From assembly GCF_003427025.1 (NCBI RefSeq), contig NZ_QVAI01000018.1:99912-163911 (forward strand): 64,000 bases of DNA. Direction: 5' to 3'. The position numbers were made by a program, and so were the translations under genes. Positions 34,868 through 42,974 of the stretch are shown here, in pieces; the first letter of the stretch is position 1; the number at the start of each line of letters is the position of its first letter. The notes under the pieces were generated by a model. That model had not been told where the DNA came from and did not search any database. It saw nothing but the letters and a program-made list of their open reading frames with translations. The stretch is from Jiangella endophytica (GTDB lineage: Bacteria; Actinomycetota; Actinomycetes; Jiangellales; Jiangellaceae).

Positions 34868-35659
34868 TCAGGCCTCCCGGCTCGGACGGCGGAGATGGGC
34901 GAAGCGGTGCTGGTTCAGGACCACGGTGGCGGCCGCCGCCAGGGTCAGCGGGATCCAGACGGTCACGGCGTCCGGAGCGAGCAGCGGGCCGGACGCGTGC
35001 TCGCCGACGGACGGACCGGCGACGGCCGCCGCCCAGCCGAGCCCGACGGCGACCGCGGCCGGTCCGAGCCCCGTCACCGAGCCGACCGCCAGCGTCACCG
35101 CCGTCAGCCCCAGCGCCGGCAACAGCCAGACGGCGGGCGACCCGGCCCACACCCCGGCGAGCAGGGCGGCCGGCACCGACACGGCGAGCACGGCCAGCGT
35201 GCGCCACAACAGCAGACGCAGCCCGCCGGCCGGCGTCGAGGCGACGATCTCCCCCGGCTCGTCCAGGCCCGAGCCGTACGCCGTCGCGACCCCGGCGACC
35301 GGGAGCAGCGGTGCGACCAGCGTCAGCCAGGCGAACCCGCGCGACTCCCAGGTCGTGTCCATCGCCACCGCCAGCGCGAGCACGACCACGGCGGCGACCA
35401 GCCAGGCCGTCCGCGCGGCCGGACCGGACGCCGTCAGCAGCACCGCGCCGCGCCACCGCCCGGCCCGCCGGACCCGGCCCTGCGGCGGCAGCGCGGCCGG
35501 GCGCGCGGCGCTGACGATCGCGTCCGTGCTCGGGCCGCCGACCGCGTGCCGGCAGCGTTCGCACTCGACCAGGTGCGCCTCGACCGACCACGCGTCGGCG
35601 TCGCCGGCACGTCCGTCCGAGTAGGCCCGCAGGGTGGCCTCGGGCACGTGCCAGCTCAT
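34868..35659 (-). CDS. Anti-sigma factor-like zf-HC2 domain fused to a polytopic membrane domain
   Basis: 263 residues. The N-terminal cytoplasmic zinc-finger motif is H29-x3-C33-x2-C36 (HLVECERC), the ZAS signature of anti-sigma factors. Unlike classic ones with a single helix, six or so membrane helices follow (AWLVAAVVVLALAVAM, FAWLTLVAPLLPVAGVATAYG, LLLWRTLAVLAVSVPAALLAGVW, VWLLPALGLTAVTLAVG, VWIPLTLAAAATVVL). It overlaps the sigma gene (ATGA) and is one base from the ABC ATPase gene. It may couple sigma release to transporter state, which is inference. Confidence 0.78.
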   Translation of the reverse strand: MSWHVPEATLRAYSDGRAGDADAWSVEAHLVECERCRHAVGGPSTDAIVSAARPAALPPQGRVRRAGRWRGAVLLTASGPAARTAWLVAAVVVLALAVAMDTTWESRGFAWLTLVAPLLPVAGVATAYGSGLDEPGEIVASTPAGGLRLLLWRTLAVLAVSVPAALLAGVWAGSPAVWLLPALGLTAVTLAVGSVTGLGPAAVAVGLGWAAAVAGPSVGEHASGPLLAPDAVTVWIPLTLAAAATVVLNQHRFAHLRRPSREA

Positions 35660-36231
35660 GAGAGCGCCTCCCTCAACTGACGGCGCGCCCGCACGGCGCG
35701 CGACTTCACGGTTCCCTCCGGTACGTCGAGCAGCAGCGCCGTCTCGCGCACGGTGAGTCCGTCGAGGACGGTGGCCTGCAGGACGGCCCGCAGCTCCGGC
35801 GAGAGCCGGTCCAGCGCCGTCGCCAGCTCCGCGTCGTACGTACCTGCCAGCACCTCGTCCTCGGCCGACGGCGCGGCGGCGTGGCCGCGGTCGTCGTCCA
35901 GCTCGCCCACGACCACCGCCCGCACCGCCCGCCGCCGGTGCGCGTCGATGAGCCGGCGGGTCGCGATCGACCACAGCCAGCCGCCCGACTGCCCGGCGCC
36001 CGCGTACGATCCGGCCGCCCGCCACACCGCGAGGAACGTCTCCTGCAGGACGTCGGCGGTCAGATCGGCGTCGCCGCACCGCCGCCGGATGCGGACGGCG
36101 AGCCACGCCGCGTTGCGGTCGTAGAACGCCTCGAACGCCGCCCGGTCGCCGCTCCCGATGCGGCGCAGCAGCTCGTCGTCGGAGCCCTCTCCTGCCGTCA
36201 CATCAGGTGGAGACGCACGCCGGGCCCGCAT
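35656..36231 (-). CDS. ECF RNA polymerase sigma factor
   Basis: 191-residue sigma-70-family ECF factor. Region 2 is ELLRRIGSGDRAAFEAFYDRNAAWLAVRIRRRCGDADLTADVLQETFLAVWRAA, followed by the -10 recognition part GGWLWSIATRRLIDAHRRR. Region 4 is LDRLSPELRAVLQATVLDGLTVRETALLLDVPEGTVKSRAVRARRQLREAL. First gene of the operon that encodes its anti-sigma factor and an ABC exporter. Only 52 bp separate it from the divergent tRNA-Lys. The ATG at 36231 has no strong ribosome site. Confidence 0.9.
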   Translation of the reverse strand: MRARRASPPDVTAGEGSDDELLRRIGSGDRAAFEAFYDRNAAWLAVRIRRRCGDADLTADVLQETFLAVWRAAGSYAGAGQSGGWLWSIATRRLIDAHRRRAVRAVVVGELDDDRGHAAAPSAEDEVLAGTYDAELATALDRLSPELRAVLQATVLDGLTVRETALLLDVPEGTVKSRAVRARRQLREALS

Positions 36232-36283
36232 CGGTTCACGATTTCAGCTTCGCGGCGTGGGGATGGTAATCTTCAGCGTCGTT

Positions 36284-36356
<73 letters not shown>

Positions 36357-36366
36357 CTCCCTGACC

Positions 36367-36396
36367 AGCGGCGGAGCCCGAAGCGGGCCCGCCGCT
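36367..36396 (+). terminator. Terminator of tRNA-Lys
   Basis: AGCGGCG (36367-36373) pairs with CGCCGCT (36390-36396), with inner GCCCG/CGGGC (36376-36380, 36384-36388), then TCGTCGTC. It begins about 10 bp after the tRNA. Confidence 0.65.
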
Positions 36397-36611
36397 TCGT
36401 CGTCCCGGAGCCGGATCCCCCACCTCCTCCTGGATTGCTCACCGCATCGTGGCGGCGGGTCCGCACGAGTGGTCTGACCGGGACCAGCGCGGTCGCGACC
36501 CTGGAGGCAGCACCGCCACGGAAGACCACGGCTCGCGTGACGACCCCACATCGCCAGTCTGGTTGGGCCGTTACCGGCAGGTCGGTGTGGCCGGGGCTGG
36601 TGGATCGGAAT

Positions 36612-37080
36612 AGCCCACCTTGCGCAGCGCGTCGTCGTTCTCGGCCTCGAAGTAGAGCGTCGTCACGTCGTACAGGCACAGTGAGACGTCTCCGGCCGAG
36701 GTGGCGTGGGCGAAACAGTTGGCGGCGACCTGCCACCACCAGGTTCTGGAACGTCTCATCGCCCAGCACGTCGAAACCCAACCCGTCGTAGACCGCCGTG
36801 AGAGCGTCGTACAACAGCCGTGGCCCCCGTCGTCACCAGCCGGCCAGGCCGGTCACGACCACCCCGACCAGCGCGGTCATCACGGCCCTGCTCACCACGC
36901 GAGCGCTGCCCCGGAACGTCGAACAGGACCCGCTCGCCGGCCTCGGGCACCAGTCCTGCCACCGTCGGCGTCGGCTCGATCCCCAGCGGCAGCAGACCCT
37001 GTGACGGATCGGCCGGCGTACTCCGCGATCTGCACCACCGTCGCGCCCGACGCCGTGCGGACCCGCCGGACGAACACCAT
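36612..37080 (-). pseudogene. IS1634-type transposase remnant
   Basis: Pieces of a DDE transposase of the IS1634/IS4 group in successive frames on the minus strand: N-terminus VFVRRVRTASGATVVQIAEYAG from ATG 37080, then YDALTAVYDGLGFDVLGDETFQNLV (from 36814), then SLCLYDVTTLYFEAENDDALRKVGYS (to about 36612), where the similarity ends. The last block normally holds the first catalytic Asp (YDVTTLYFE). The frame changes and missing C-terminus mean it is dead. I saw no terminal inverted repeats. Confidence 0.8.
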
Positions 37081-37240
37081 CCCGGCACCCTGAACCGACA
37101 CCGCCCAGTGCGTGAAACGCACCAACCCGAACCCGCTTCCCCAGGCCACAGCCCCTACAGTCTGGCGAAACCCGACCGCGTGACCCAAGTCAGGCGGCCG
37201 CCGGGTCGCGCCCGACGGGCTCAGCGGCTGGCGGTCGGGC

Positions 37241-37870
37241 TCAGTCCTCCGGGAAGTACGGCGCGACAGCCTCGGCGATCGCCTGAGCGGTGTCACACAT
37301 GCCCTCGGCGCCGGCGGACTCGACCGTCGCCAGTTCCACGCTGACCGAGTCGTCGCCTCGGCTGAACTCCACCAGGCAGCCAACACCAGGCGCCTCTAGG
37401 ACACTGGCATCACGACCGTCGATGGTGATTCCGTCACCACCGACCTCGGTGTCGGCCGAGAACTTCACCGAGGTGGTGATGTCCTCGTTGTCGGCGCGGT
37501 CGATCATGCATTCGACCAGCGAGGGGTCGTCGAAGGGTTTGAGTTCGTCGACCGGGACCGGCAGTTCGGCGACGGGGATCGCCCCGCAGACCTGCTCGGC
37601 AGTGATGTCGCTCTGATCAGCCGGGACCACCGTGGCCCCCGTCAACTCGATGGCGTCGCCGGAACCGTCCTCGGCGCCACCGGCCTGGTCCTCGGCCCCG
37701 GCCGACGGGCTCGACCCGTCGCCGTCCGAGCCATCCTCGGACGCACCAGCCTGGCCCTCGGTCCCGGCCGATGGGTTCGCCCCGTCCTCGCCGCCCACGT
37801 CGTCACCACATGCGGACAAAGTGCACAGCGCGGCCAGCACGGCGGCCACGATAGTCATCCTTCGCGTCAT
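37241..37870 (-). CDS. Lipoprotein of unknown function
   Basis: 209 residues: signal with lipobox TLSAC (Cys21), then an acidic Gly/Ser/Asp spacer with a tandem near-repeat (NPSAGTEGQAGASEDGSDGDG and SPSAGAEDQAGGAEDGSGD), then a domain with four cysteines (TAEQVCGAIPVAELPVPVDELKPFDDPSLVECMIDRAD, GVGCLVEFSRGDDSVSVEL, AEGMCDTAQAIAEAVAPYFPED). The pattern resembles DUF3558-type lipoproteins. ATG 37870 is used; CATAGT lies 6 nt upstream as a possible -10. No functional partner is adjacent. Confidence 0.75.
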   Translation of the reverse strand: MTRRMTIVAAVLAALCTLSACGDDVGGEDGANPSAGTEGQAGASEDGSDGDGSSPSAGAEDQAGGAEDGSGDAIELTGATVVPADQSDITAEQVCGAIPVAELPVPVDELKPFDDPSLVECMIDRADNEDITTSVKFSADTEVGGDGITIDGRDASVLEAPGVGCLVEFSRGDDSVSVELATVESAGAEGMCDTAQAIAEAVAPYFPED

Positions 37871-38213
37871 GACGCGACTATGACAGCCCCGACGGCTCTG
37901 CGTCGCGCTCACTCCCGGCGGGTGCGTGAGCGTGGCGAAACACGCAGCACCGGCCGGCGAGGATTCGGTTGCGCGGGTCCACATCGATGCAGCCTGCGCC
38001 TGAGGTGATGCCGTCCGGTTCGGTGAGGCTGAACGGCTTCGTTGTGCAGATGCGGCAGTGGCCGAGGCCGCGGTGTAGTCCAGCCCGGCCTCGACCGGCC
38101 GCGGCCACCAGAGGTCCGAGATCGGCGGACCCGTTGTCGAGCACGCGGTTGATGGCCCGGAGCAGGCGTTATTTCCCCATGCACCGCTGAACAAGGGGCC
38201 GCTCCCGGCTTTT
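37871..38213. other. 343-bp region without a supported gene
   Basis: Lies between the lipoprotein and the MFS operator region. A minus-strand frame (37878-38144) encodes a Cys-rich stretch (GHCRICTTKPFSLTEP, DVDPRNRILAGRCC) that could be a relic of a zinc-binding protein, but it has no start context or known family. Confidence 0.4.
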
Positions 38214-38265
38214 TGCAACCGGCCGATTGCATTTCGTGGGCGCCATGTGCAACCATATGATTGCA
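38214..38265 (+). promoter_or_regulatory. Two identical-plan operators and promoter of the MFS gene
   Basis: TGCAACCGGCCGATTGCA (38214-38231) and TGCAACCATATGATTGCA (38248-38265) have the same outer sequence (TGCAAcc-N4-gaTTGCA) and differ only in the central four bases. Centres are 34 bp apart. The second contains the -10 TATGAT (38256-38261), so bound protein would block transcription. Confidence 0.7.
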
Positions 38266-38286
38266 CTCGACGGAAGGTTGGACTCC

Positions 38287-39504
38287 ATGGATCCGAAGGT
38301 CAGGGCCCGCGGTGGTGCGGGCGCGGTGCTGGTGGTGCTGTTCACGGGAGCGTTCGCGATGGGGTGCGCGGAGATGCTGGTGATGGGCATCATCGACCTG
38401 ATCGCCGCCGACCTGGCGATCACGGTCCCGGCGGCCGGCGTATTGGTCACCGCCTATGCGCTCGGGGTCGCCCTCGGTGGCCCAGTCCTGGCCTTCCTCA
38501 CCGCGCCGCTTGACCGTCGCAGCGTCCTGCTCGGGGCCGCGGCGCTGTTCGTGCTGCTCAACCTGGCGCCCGTAGTGGCGCCCGACTACCGGCTCTTCGT
38601 AGCCACCCGCGTCTGCGTCGGCGCGGTTCAGGGGTTGTTCATCGCGGCGGCGCTGACCGCGGCGACGAGCGTCGTGCCCCCCGATCGTGCCGGTCGCGCG
38701 ATGGGAACGGTGATCTCGGGATTCGCCGCGGCCAGCGCGCTCGGCCTGCCGATGGGAGCCCTCGTGGGGCAGCACCTCGGATGGCAGGCGTCGCTCCTTG
38801 CGATCGTGGGTGTCGGCGTCGTGGTCCTGCTGGCCGCGCGCCTCAGCCTTCCGTCGATCCCGGCCGCAGGAACGCGCGGGGCCGGCGAGCAGCTCCGCCA
38901 CGCCCTGGCGCCGCGGGTGCTCGCGGTGCTGGCCTTGTGTTGCCTCGTCTTCGCCGGCGTCCAGTCGGCCCTGACCTACCTGGTGCCCTACCTCGGCGAC
39001 ACCGCGGGGGTCTCCGGCCCGGCGGTTGCGTTCTTCCTGCTCGCCTTCGGGATCGCGACCACCTTGGGTTCGGCTGCCGGTGGACGCTTCGCAGACGTCC
39101 ACGCTGTGCGCGCGCTGGTGGTGGGAACCGTCGGACTGACCGTCGCCCTGCTGTTCATGTACGTCTTCGGTGCGCACGCGCCGGTGGCCTTCCTCGCCGT
39201 GGTCGGCGTCGGCCTCTTCGCGATGGGGCTGGCGCCGGCCATGCAGACCCGGGTGATGGGATTGGCAGGGCCCGGCGCCGCACTGGCCGCCGCACTGCCC
39301 GCCTCCGCTGCCAGCGCCGGCGACGCCGTCGGCGCCCTCCTCGGTGGTGTGGCCATCGCTCGCTCGGGGCTCGCTGCCGCGGTTCTCACCGGAGCGGTGA
39401 TCGCTGCCGCCGCCGTGGGGGTGTCCGTGGCCACGCGCCACCTCCGGCCACCCCAGGTCACCGAGAAGAGTGAATCTCCGTCGCCCGACACGATCGACGC
39501 CTGA
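38287..39504 (+). CDS. MFS drug-efflux-type transporter (DHA1/Cmx-like)
   Basis: 405-residue major facilitator with 12 predicted helices. The first helix reads VLLFTGAFAMGCAEMLVMG-like; motif A-type loop (FLTAPLDRRSVLLGAA) and motif C-like Gly-rich helix (GFAAASALGLPMGALVGQHLGWQ) are present. It is closest in style to actinomycete chloramphenicol/multidrug exporters of the Cmx/CmlR group; the substrate is not proven. ATG 38287 has GGAAGG about 9 nt upstream; earlier in-frame ATGs lie inside the operator. First gene of an apparent four-gene unit with SRPBCC and ArsR proteins. Confidence 0.85.
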   Translation: MDPKVRARGGAGAVLVVLFTGAFAMGCAEMLVMGIIDLIAADLAITVPAAGVLVTAYALGVALGGPVLAFLTAPLDRRSVLLGAAALFVLLNLAPVVAPDYRLFVATRVCVGAVQGLFIAAALTAATSVVPPDRAGRAMGTVISGFAAASALGLPMGALVGQHLGWQASLLAIVGVGVVVLLAARLSLPSIPAAGTRGAGEQLRHALAPRVLAVLALCCLVFAGVQSALTYLVPYLGDTAGVSGPAVAFFLLAFGIATTLGSAAGGRFADVHAVRALVVGTVGLTVALLFMYVFGAHAPVAFLAVVGVGLFAMGLAPAMQTRVMGLAGPGAALAAALPASAASAGDAVGALLGGVAIARSGLAAAVLTGAVIAAAAVGVSVATRHLRPPQVTEKSESPSPDTIDA

Positions 39505-39541
39505 GCCGAACCCTGAACCCCCGAAGAGAGGAACTGCCGAC

Positions 39542-40015
39542 ATGACCACCAACCCGACATCCGTTGTCGACCACGACGCCCTCACCGTGCGCCGCACCAT
39601 CCACATCGCCGCCTCCGTGGACAAAGTGTGGCGTGCCGTGACCGAGCCCGAGCGCATCTCTCAGTGGTTCGGGCAAACGGTGCTGCCCGGTGGCGCCGCG
39701 GGCGCCCAGGGGACCATCACCTGGCCCGACGGAGTCACCGTCCCGATCCGGGTCGAGAAGATCGACCCACCTCGGATGGTCTCCTACCGATGGGGCAACG
39801 ACGAGACCGACGCCGCCGTCACCGACGACCTCGACGTCCGACCCTCCACCGTGTTCACCTTCACCCTCGAGCCGGTGGACGAGGGCACCCAGCTCACCGT
39901 GGTCGAGTCCGGGTTCGAGGCCCTGACCGATCCCGCCGGGGCGCTGGAGAGCCATCGCGAGGGCTGGGACGACGAGCTCGACAAGCTGGTCGCCCTGCTC
40001 GAGGCCCCCCGATGA
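39542..40015 (+). CDS. SRPBCC family protein (AHSA1/START-like)
   Basis: 157-residue helix-grip protein: TVRRTIHIAASVDKVWRAVTEPERISQWFGQ, then PIRVEKIDPPRMVSYRW and FTLEPVDEGTQLTVVESGFEAL, ending GWDDELDKLVALLEAPR. This is the activator-of-Hsp90-homologue type, which in bacteria often pairs with an ArsR regulator and binds small ligands. ATG 39542 has GAGAGGAA upstream. Its stop overlaps the ArsR start (ATGA). Confidence 0.88.
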   Translation: MTTNPTSVVDHDALTVRRTIHIAASVDKVWRAVTEPERISQWFGQTVLPGGAAGAQGTITWPDGVTVPIRVEKIDPPRMVSYRWGNDETDAAVTDDLDVRPSTVFTFTLEPVDEGTQLTVVESGFEALTDPAGALESHREGWDDELDKLVALLEAPR

Positions 40016-40326
40016 CCGACGCGCTGGTCGACGTGTGCGCCGCGCTGGGCGACCAGACCCGCTGGAGCATCCTGACCGCCCTCGGCGAGGGTGACGCCTC
40101 CGCATCGGCCCTCGCCACCCGGCTCCCGGTGAGTCGGCAGGCCATCGCCAAGCACCTCGCCATCCTCGAGCGGGTCGGACTGGTCGAGCCGGTGCGCGCC
40201 GGGCGCGAGCTGCGCTACCGCGTGCTGGGCTCGGAGCTCAGCGCCACCGCACGACGCCTGGAGGCCGTCGGCGCCGCCTGGGATCGACGACTTGCCGCGA
40301 TCAAGGAGATCGCCGAAGACATGTAG
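40012..40326 (+). CDS. ArsR-family winged-helix regulator
   Basis: 104-residue regulator: LVDVCAALGDQTRWSILTALGEGDASASALATRLPVSRQAIAKHLAILERVGLVEPVRAGRELRYRVLGSEL. The recognition helix is VSRQAIAKHLAILE. There are no metal-binding cysteines, so it is not a classical arsenic/metal sensor; it belongs with the SRPBCC-linked ArsR group. Translationally coupled to the preceding SRPBCC gene. It is a natural candidate to bind the TGCAA-N8-TTGCA operators of this unit, which is not shown by sequence. Confidence 0.9.
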   Translation: MTDALVDVCAALGDQTRWSILTALGEGDASASALATRLPVSRQAIAKHLAILERVGLVEPVRAGRELRYRVLGSELSATARRLEAVGAAWDRRLAAIKEIAEDM

Positions 40327-40398
40327 CCACGGCCCGCCCAGGGCCGTCGAGACCAAGACAGACCACCCGCACCACCACCCACGAAGGGAACGACGACG

Positions 40399-40833
40399 AT
40401 GGTCGACATCCTGCACCGCATCGGCATCAAGGACGGCACCACCGAGGCGACCTACGAGGCGATCGCCACCCGCGACGGAGTCGCATCCTGGTGGATCAGT
40501 GACACCCGGGGCGACGCCACCGAGGGCGGCCTCCTCGACATCGGCACCGGCATGCAGGTCAAGCTCGTCGAGCTCCGACCCCACGAGCACGTCAACTGGG
40601 AAGTCACCCGAGGCCCGGAGGAATGGCTCGGCACCCACATCACCTTCGACATCACCCAGGACCGCGACTACACGATCCTGCTCTTCAAGCACCGGGGCTG
40701 GGCCGAGCCGGTGGAGTTCATGCACCACTGCAGCACCAAGTGGGCCGTGTTCCTGATCAGCCTCAAGCAGCTGCTCGAGACCGGCACCGGGACGCCAGGC
40801 CCCCACGACCCGCACATCGACAACTGGTCATGA
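40399..40833 (+). CDS. SRPBCC family protein (second copy)
   Basis: 144-residue AHSA1-like protein: ILHRIGIKDGTTEATYEAIATRDGVASWWISDTRGD, then MQVKLVELRPHEHVNWEVTRGPEEWLGTHITFDI and the C-terminal HHCSTKWAVFLISLKQLLETG. The two SRPBCC proteins of the unit are only distantly alike, so they probably bind different ligands. ATG 40399 is preceded by GAAGGGAACG. Last gene of the MFS/ArsR module. Confidence 0.85.
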   Translation: MVDILHRIGIKDGTTEATYEAIATRDGVASWWISDTRGDATEGGLLDIGTGMQVKLVELRPHEHVNWEVTRGPEEWLGTHITFDITQDRDYTILLFKHRGWAEPVEFMHHCSTKWAVFLISLKQLLETGTGTPGPHDPHIDNWS

Positions 40834-41330
40834 GACCAGGCCGACAGCACGTGTGCTCGACCTCGACGGCAGCGAGCACGGACGTGACTCCATGGCTACT
40901 GTCTGCGCAGTGCCGGGACTCAGCAAGCAACTGACCGCGCTGGTCCACAGCGAGGTCGAACTCGACCACGACGACCTGCGGCAGGCCTCGTGAGCCCGGC
41001 TCCGGTTCCCCGCCGTGGCATGAAATGGTGTGGATAGTGTTGCTCAGCGGTGCCACGGCGAGCGAGGCCGATGCCAGAGTCGCTGGTAGTGGCGATGTGA
41101 GCCATGGTCGGGACTTCTCATATCCCTCCTCTGGCTCGGCGCTTCAGGTACGCCCAGCTTGATCTCATTCACCCGAGCTGGGTGATTCCTCACGATCGTG
41201 GCCGGTGGTTCGATGTCAAGACATTCGGGTGCGATCTCAGCCCGACGGGTCCGCCGGGCGAGTCCCTCAGCACCGCGCGAGCTGGGCTGGCCTTCCCGAG
41301 CATCGAGCAGCGCGTTCCGAGGAGATTGTC
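40834..41330. other. 497-bp region without a supported gene
   Basis: A 33-codon frame at about 40891-40994 (GLSKQLTALVHSEVELDHDDLRQAS, stop) looks like the tail of a lost gene but has no recognisable family. The rest shows no coding pattern or clear hairpin. Confidence 0.4.
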
Positions 41331-41705
41331 ATGATCAGGGTGATTGATGACATGCCACCGGGAACCATCGGCGTCCAGGCGGTCGGGGAGGTCACCGAGG
41401 AGGACTACCGCAATGTGCTCGTCCCGGCGGTCAGCAGCGCGCTCGAGCGCAAGGACGTGCGTCTGCTGTACGTGCTGGACAGCGGCTTCTCCTACTCGGC
41501 CGGAGCGATGTGGGCCGATACCAAGCTGTGGGCGCGGCACCTCAAGGGCTGGAGGAAGGTCGCGGTCGTCTCCGACGCCGACTGGTTGGAGAACAGCATC
41601 AAGGCGTTCGGATGGATGATGCCCGGCGACATCAAGGTCTTCGAACCCGACGAGATCTTCGAGGCGAAGCAGTGGTTGGTCGACCTCGACGACGAAGACG
41701 AATGA
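41331..41705 (+). CDS. STAS/SpoIIAA-like protein
   Basis: 124-residue protein of the SpoIIAA-like/STAS-SEC14 group: IRVIDDMPPGTIGVQAVGEVTEEDYRNVLVPAV, LLYVLDSGFSYSAGAMWADTKLW, WRKVAVVSDADWLENSIKAFGWMMPGDIKVFEPDEIFEAKQWL. Function is unknown; the fold suggests regulatory or lipid-linked binding. ATG 41331 has GAGGAG 6 nt upstream. It is followed by a DUF1269 gene and they may be one transcript. Confidence 0.85.
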   Translation: MIRVIDDMPPGTIGVQAVGEVTEEDYRNVLVPAVSSALERKDVRLLYVLDSGFSYSAGAMWADTKLWARHLKGWRKVAVVSDADWLENSIKAFGWMMPGDIKVFEPDEIFEAKQWLVDLDDEDE

Positions 41706-41782
41706 CCGCCCACATCGGATGACCTGGACCAATCGACACGCCCGACGTCACAGCGAGCCAACTGGTTCCCAAGGAGGAAACC

Positions 41783-42271
41783 ATGACCACGTTCACGGTC
41801 TGGAAGTTCGAGGATCCGGAAGGCGCGGCCCGGGCGGCAGCGTCGCTGAAGGCCGCCGAGGCCGATGGGGTCGTGAAGATCGTCGACCACGCGGTGCTGA
41901 GCTGGCGGCAAGGTGCGGAGAAGCCCGCGCTCGAGCACACGCACGACAGCACGAAGCGGGGTGCCGGCTGGGGTGCGCTCTGGGGAATCCTCGGCGGCGC
42001 TCTCTTCTTGATCCCCGTCGCCGGAGCCATCATCGGAGCCGGCATCGGCGCGCTCGCGAAGGCCACCGACGGGACCGGCATCACCCAGGGCGACCTCGAA
42101 CGCATCCGTACCGAGGTCGTTCCCGGCACCTCGGCGCTGTTCATGGTGACCGAGGACGCGGACGTCGACCGGCTGGGCGAGCGGTTCCACGGACGGGACG
42201 CCACCCTGATCAGCACCAACCTCACCGAGGCCGAGCGGGCGATTCTGCTGGAGACGTTCGGCGGTCGCTGA
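41783..42271 (+). CDS. DUF1269 family membrane-associated protein
   Basis: 162 residues: TFTVWKFEDPEGAARAAASLKAAEADGVVKIVDHAVLSW, then a glycine-rich hydrophobic hairpin (WGALWGILGGALFLIPVAGAIIGAGIGALAKATDG) and a C-terminal helical part. Typical of DUF1269 proteins, found with stress genes. ATG 41783 has AAGGAGG upstream. Coding-like sequence in another frame begins right at its stop. Confidence 0.85.
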   Translation: MTTFTVWKFEDPEGAARAAASLKAAEADGVVKIVDHAVLSWRQGAEKPALEHTHDSTKRGAGWGALWGILGGALFLIPVAGAIIGAGIGALAKATDGTGITQGDLERIRTEVVPGTSALFMVTEDADVDRLGERFHGRDATLISTNLTEAERAILLETFGGR

Positions 42272-42336
42272 AGTCACCTGGCATCGAGCCTTTCGGCTTC
42301 CGGCTCAAGATCGACGCAGCGGGCCAGGTCCTGACG

Positions 42337-42828
42337 ATGTTCCTGTCCGACAGCGGCGCAGGCAGGCCGGAGCTCACCAAGGAACACATCGTCGACGAGG
42401 AGAACCGCGGCGCGCCACTCAGCAACCTCGGGCACGCGATGGAGGCCGCGGACCTGCGCACGTTCGACGTGTGGCAACCAGAGTCACGGGTCGTCACTCA
42501 GGCGCGCGTCGTCATTCCCACCGTCGGTCCGCGATACCGCATGCCCCATCACCTCGGCGCCCGCGGTGGGTTCGACCTCTTCGGAGGCCTCCACGACGCG
42601 GTCAAGGAGGACGAGGTGCCGAAGCTGATGTCCGTCCTCGACGACTTCGGCGTCCCGCTGGTCGCACCCGTCAACTACTTCGATGCCTGGGTGTACGACC
42701 GCCGCGGCCTTCGCCCCGTCGACAACCGCCACGTCAAGACATCGCTCGGCCTGCCGGCATCAGGACCCGGGCCGAACCCGCAGGGACCCAACCCGCGCGC
42801 CGGTGACCTCGAAGGCCCGGACGACTGA
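42337..42828 (+). CDS. Unknown protein, probably truncated at the 5' end
   Basis: 163 codons from the first ATG, but the same frame reads as protein-like from the end of the DUF1269 gene (SPGIEPFGFRLKIDAAGQVLTMFLSDSGAG). The missing start and the coding-like stretch before the ATG suggest that an N-terminal part was lost at the junction with DUF1269. The visible part (EEDNR-like acidic block, VTQARVVIPTVGPRYRMPHHLGARGGFDLFGGLHDAV, VPLVAPVNYFDAWVYDRRGLRPVDNRHVKTSLGL) resembles no family I know. It may still be expressed. Confidence 0.4.
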   Translation: MFLSDSGAGRPELTKEHIVDEENRGAPLSNLGHAMEAADLRTFDVWQPESRVVTQARVVIPTVGPRYRMPHHLGARGGFDLFGGLHDAVKEDEVPKLMSVLDDFGVPLVAPVNYFDAWVYDRRGLRPVDNRHVKTSLGLPASGPGPNPQGPNPRAGDLEGPDD

Positions 42829-42872
42829 ACCTCGACGCCCGTCGAGCCCGGCACGTGTTCGGTCGCGACCGT

Positions 42873-42907
42873 CGATGGTTGGCGATGCCCGGCGTCGCCA
42901 ACCATCG
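42873..42907. terminator. Perfect 13-bp hairpin between convergent genes
   Basis: CGATGGTTGGCGA (42873-42885) pairs exactly with TCGCCAACCATCG (42895-42907) across a 9-nt loop, between the stops at 42828 and 42975. There is no T-run, but the position fits a bidirectional terminator. Confidence 0.7.
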
Positions 42908-42974
42908 GCCCAGGCTGGGTGCAACTGATGTGCCTCCGGACCGTTTCGGACAACATCCACACGTCCGCGCACAT

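Noticed and set aside
37878..38144. Cys-rich minus-strand ORF (GHCRICTTKPFS...ILAGRCC)
   Set aside because: No start context, no family, no partner; kept only as a remark for the gene-poor region.
41719..42828. One 369-codon frame spanning opposite registers of the DUF1269 gene
   Set aside because: Its first half is the out-of-frame shadow of DUF1269; only the part after 42271 looks coding.
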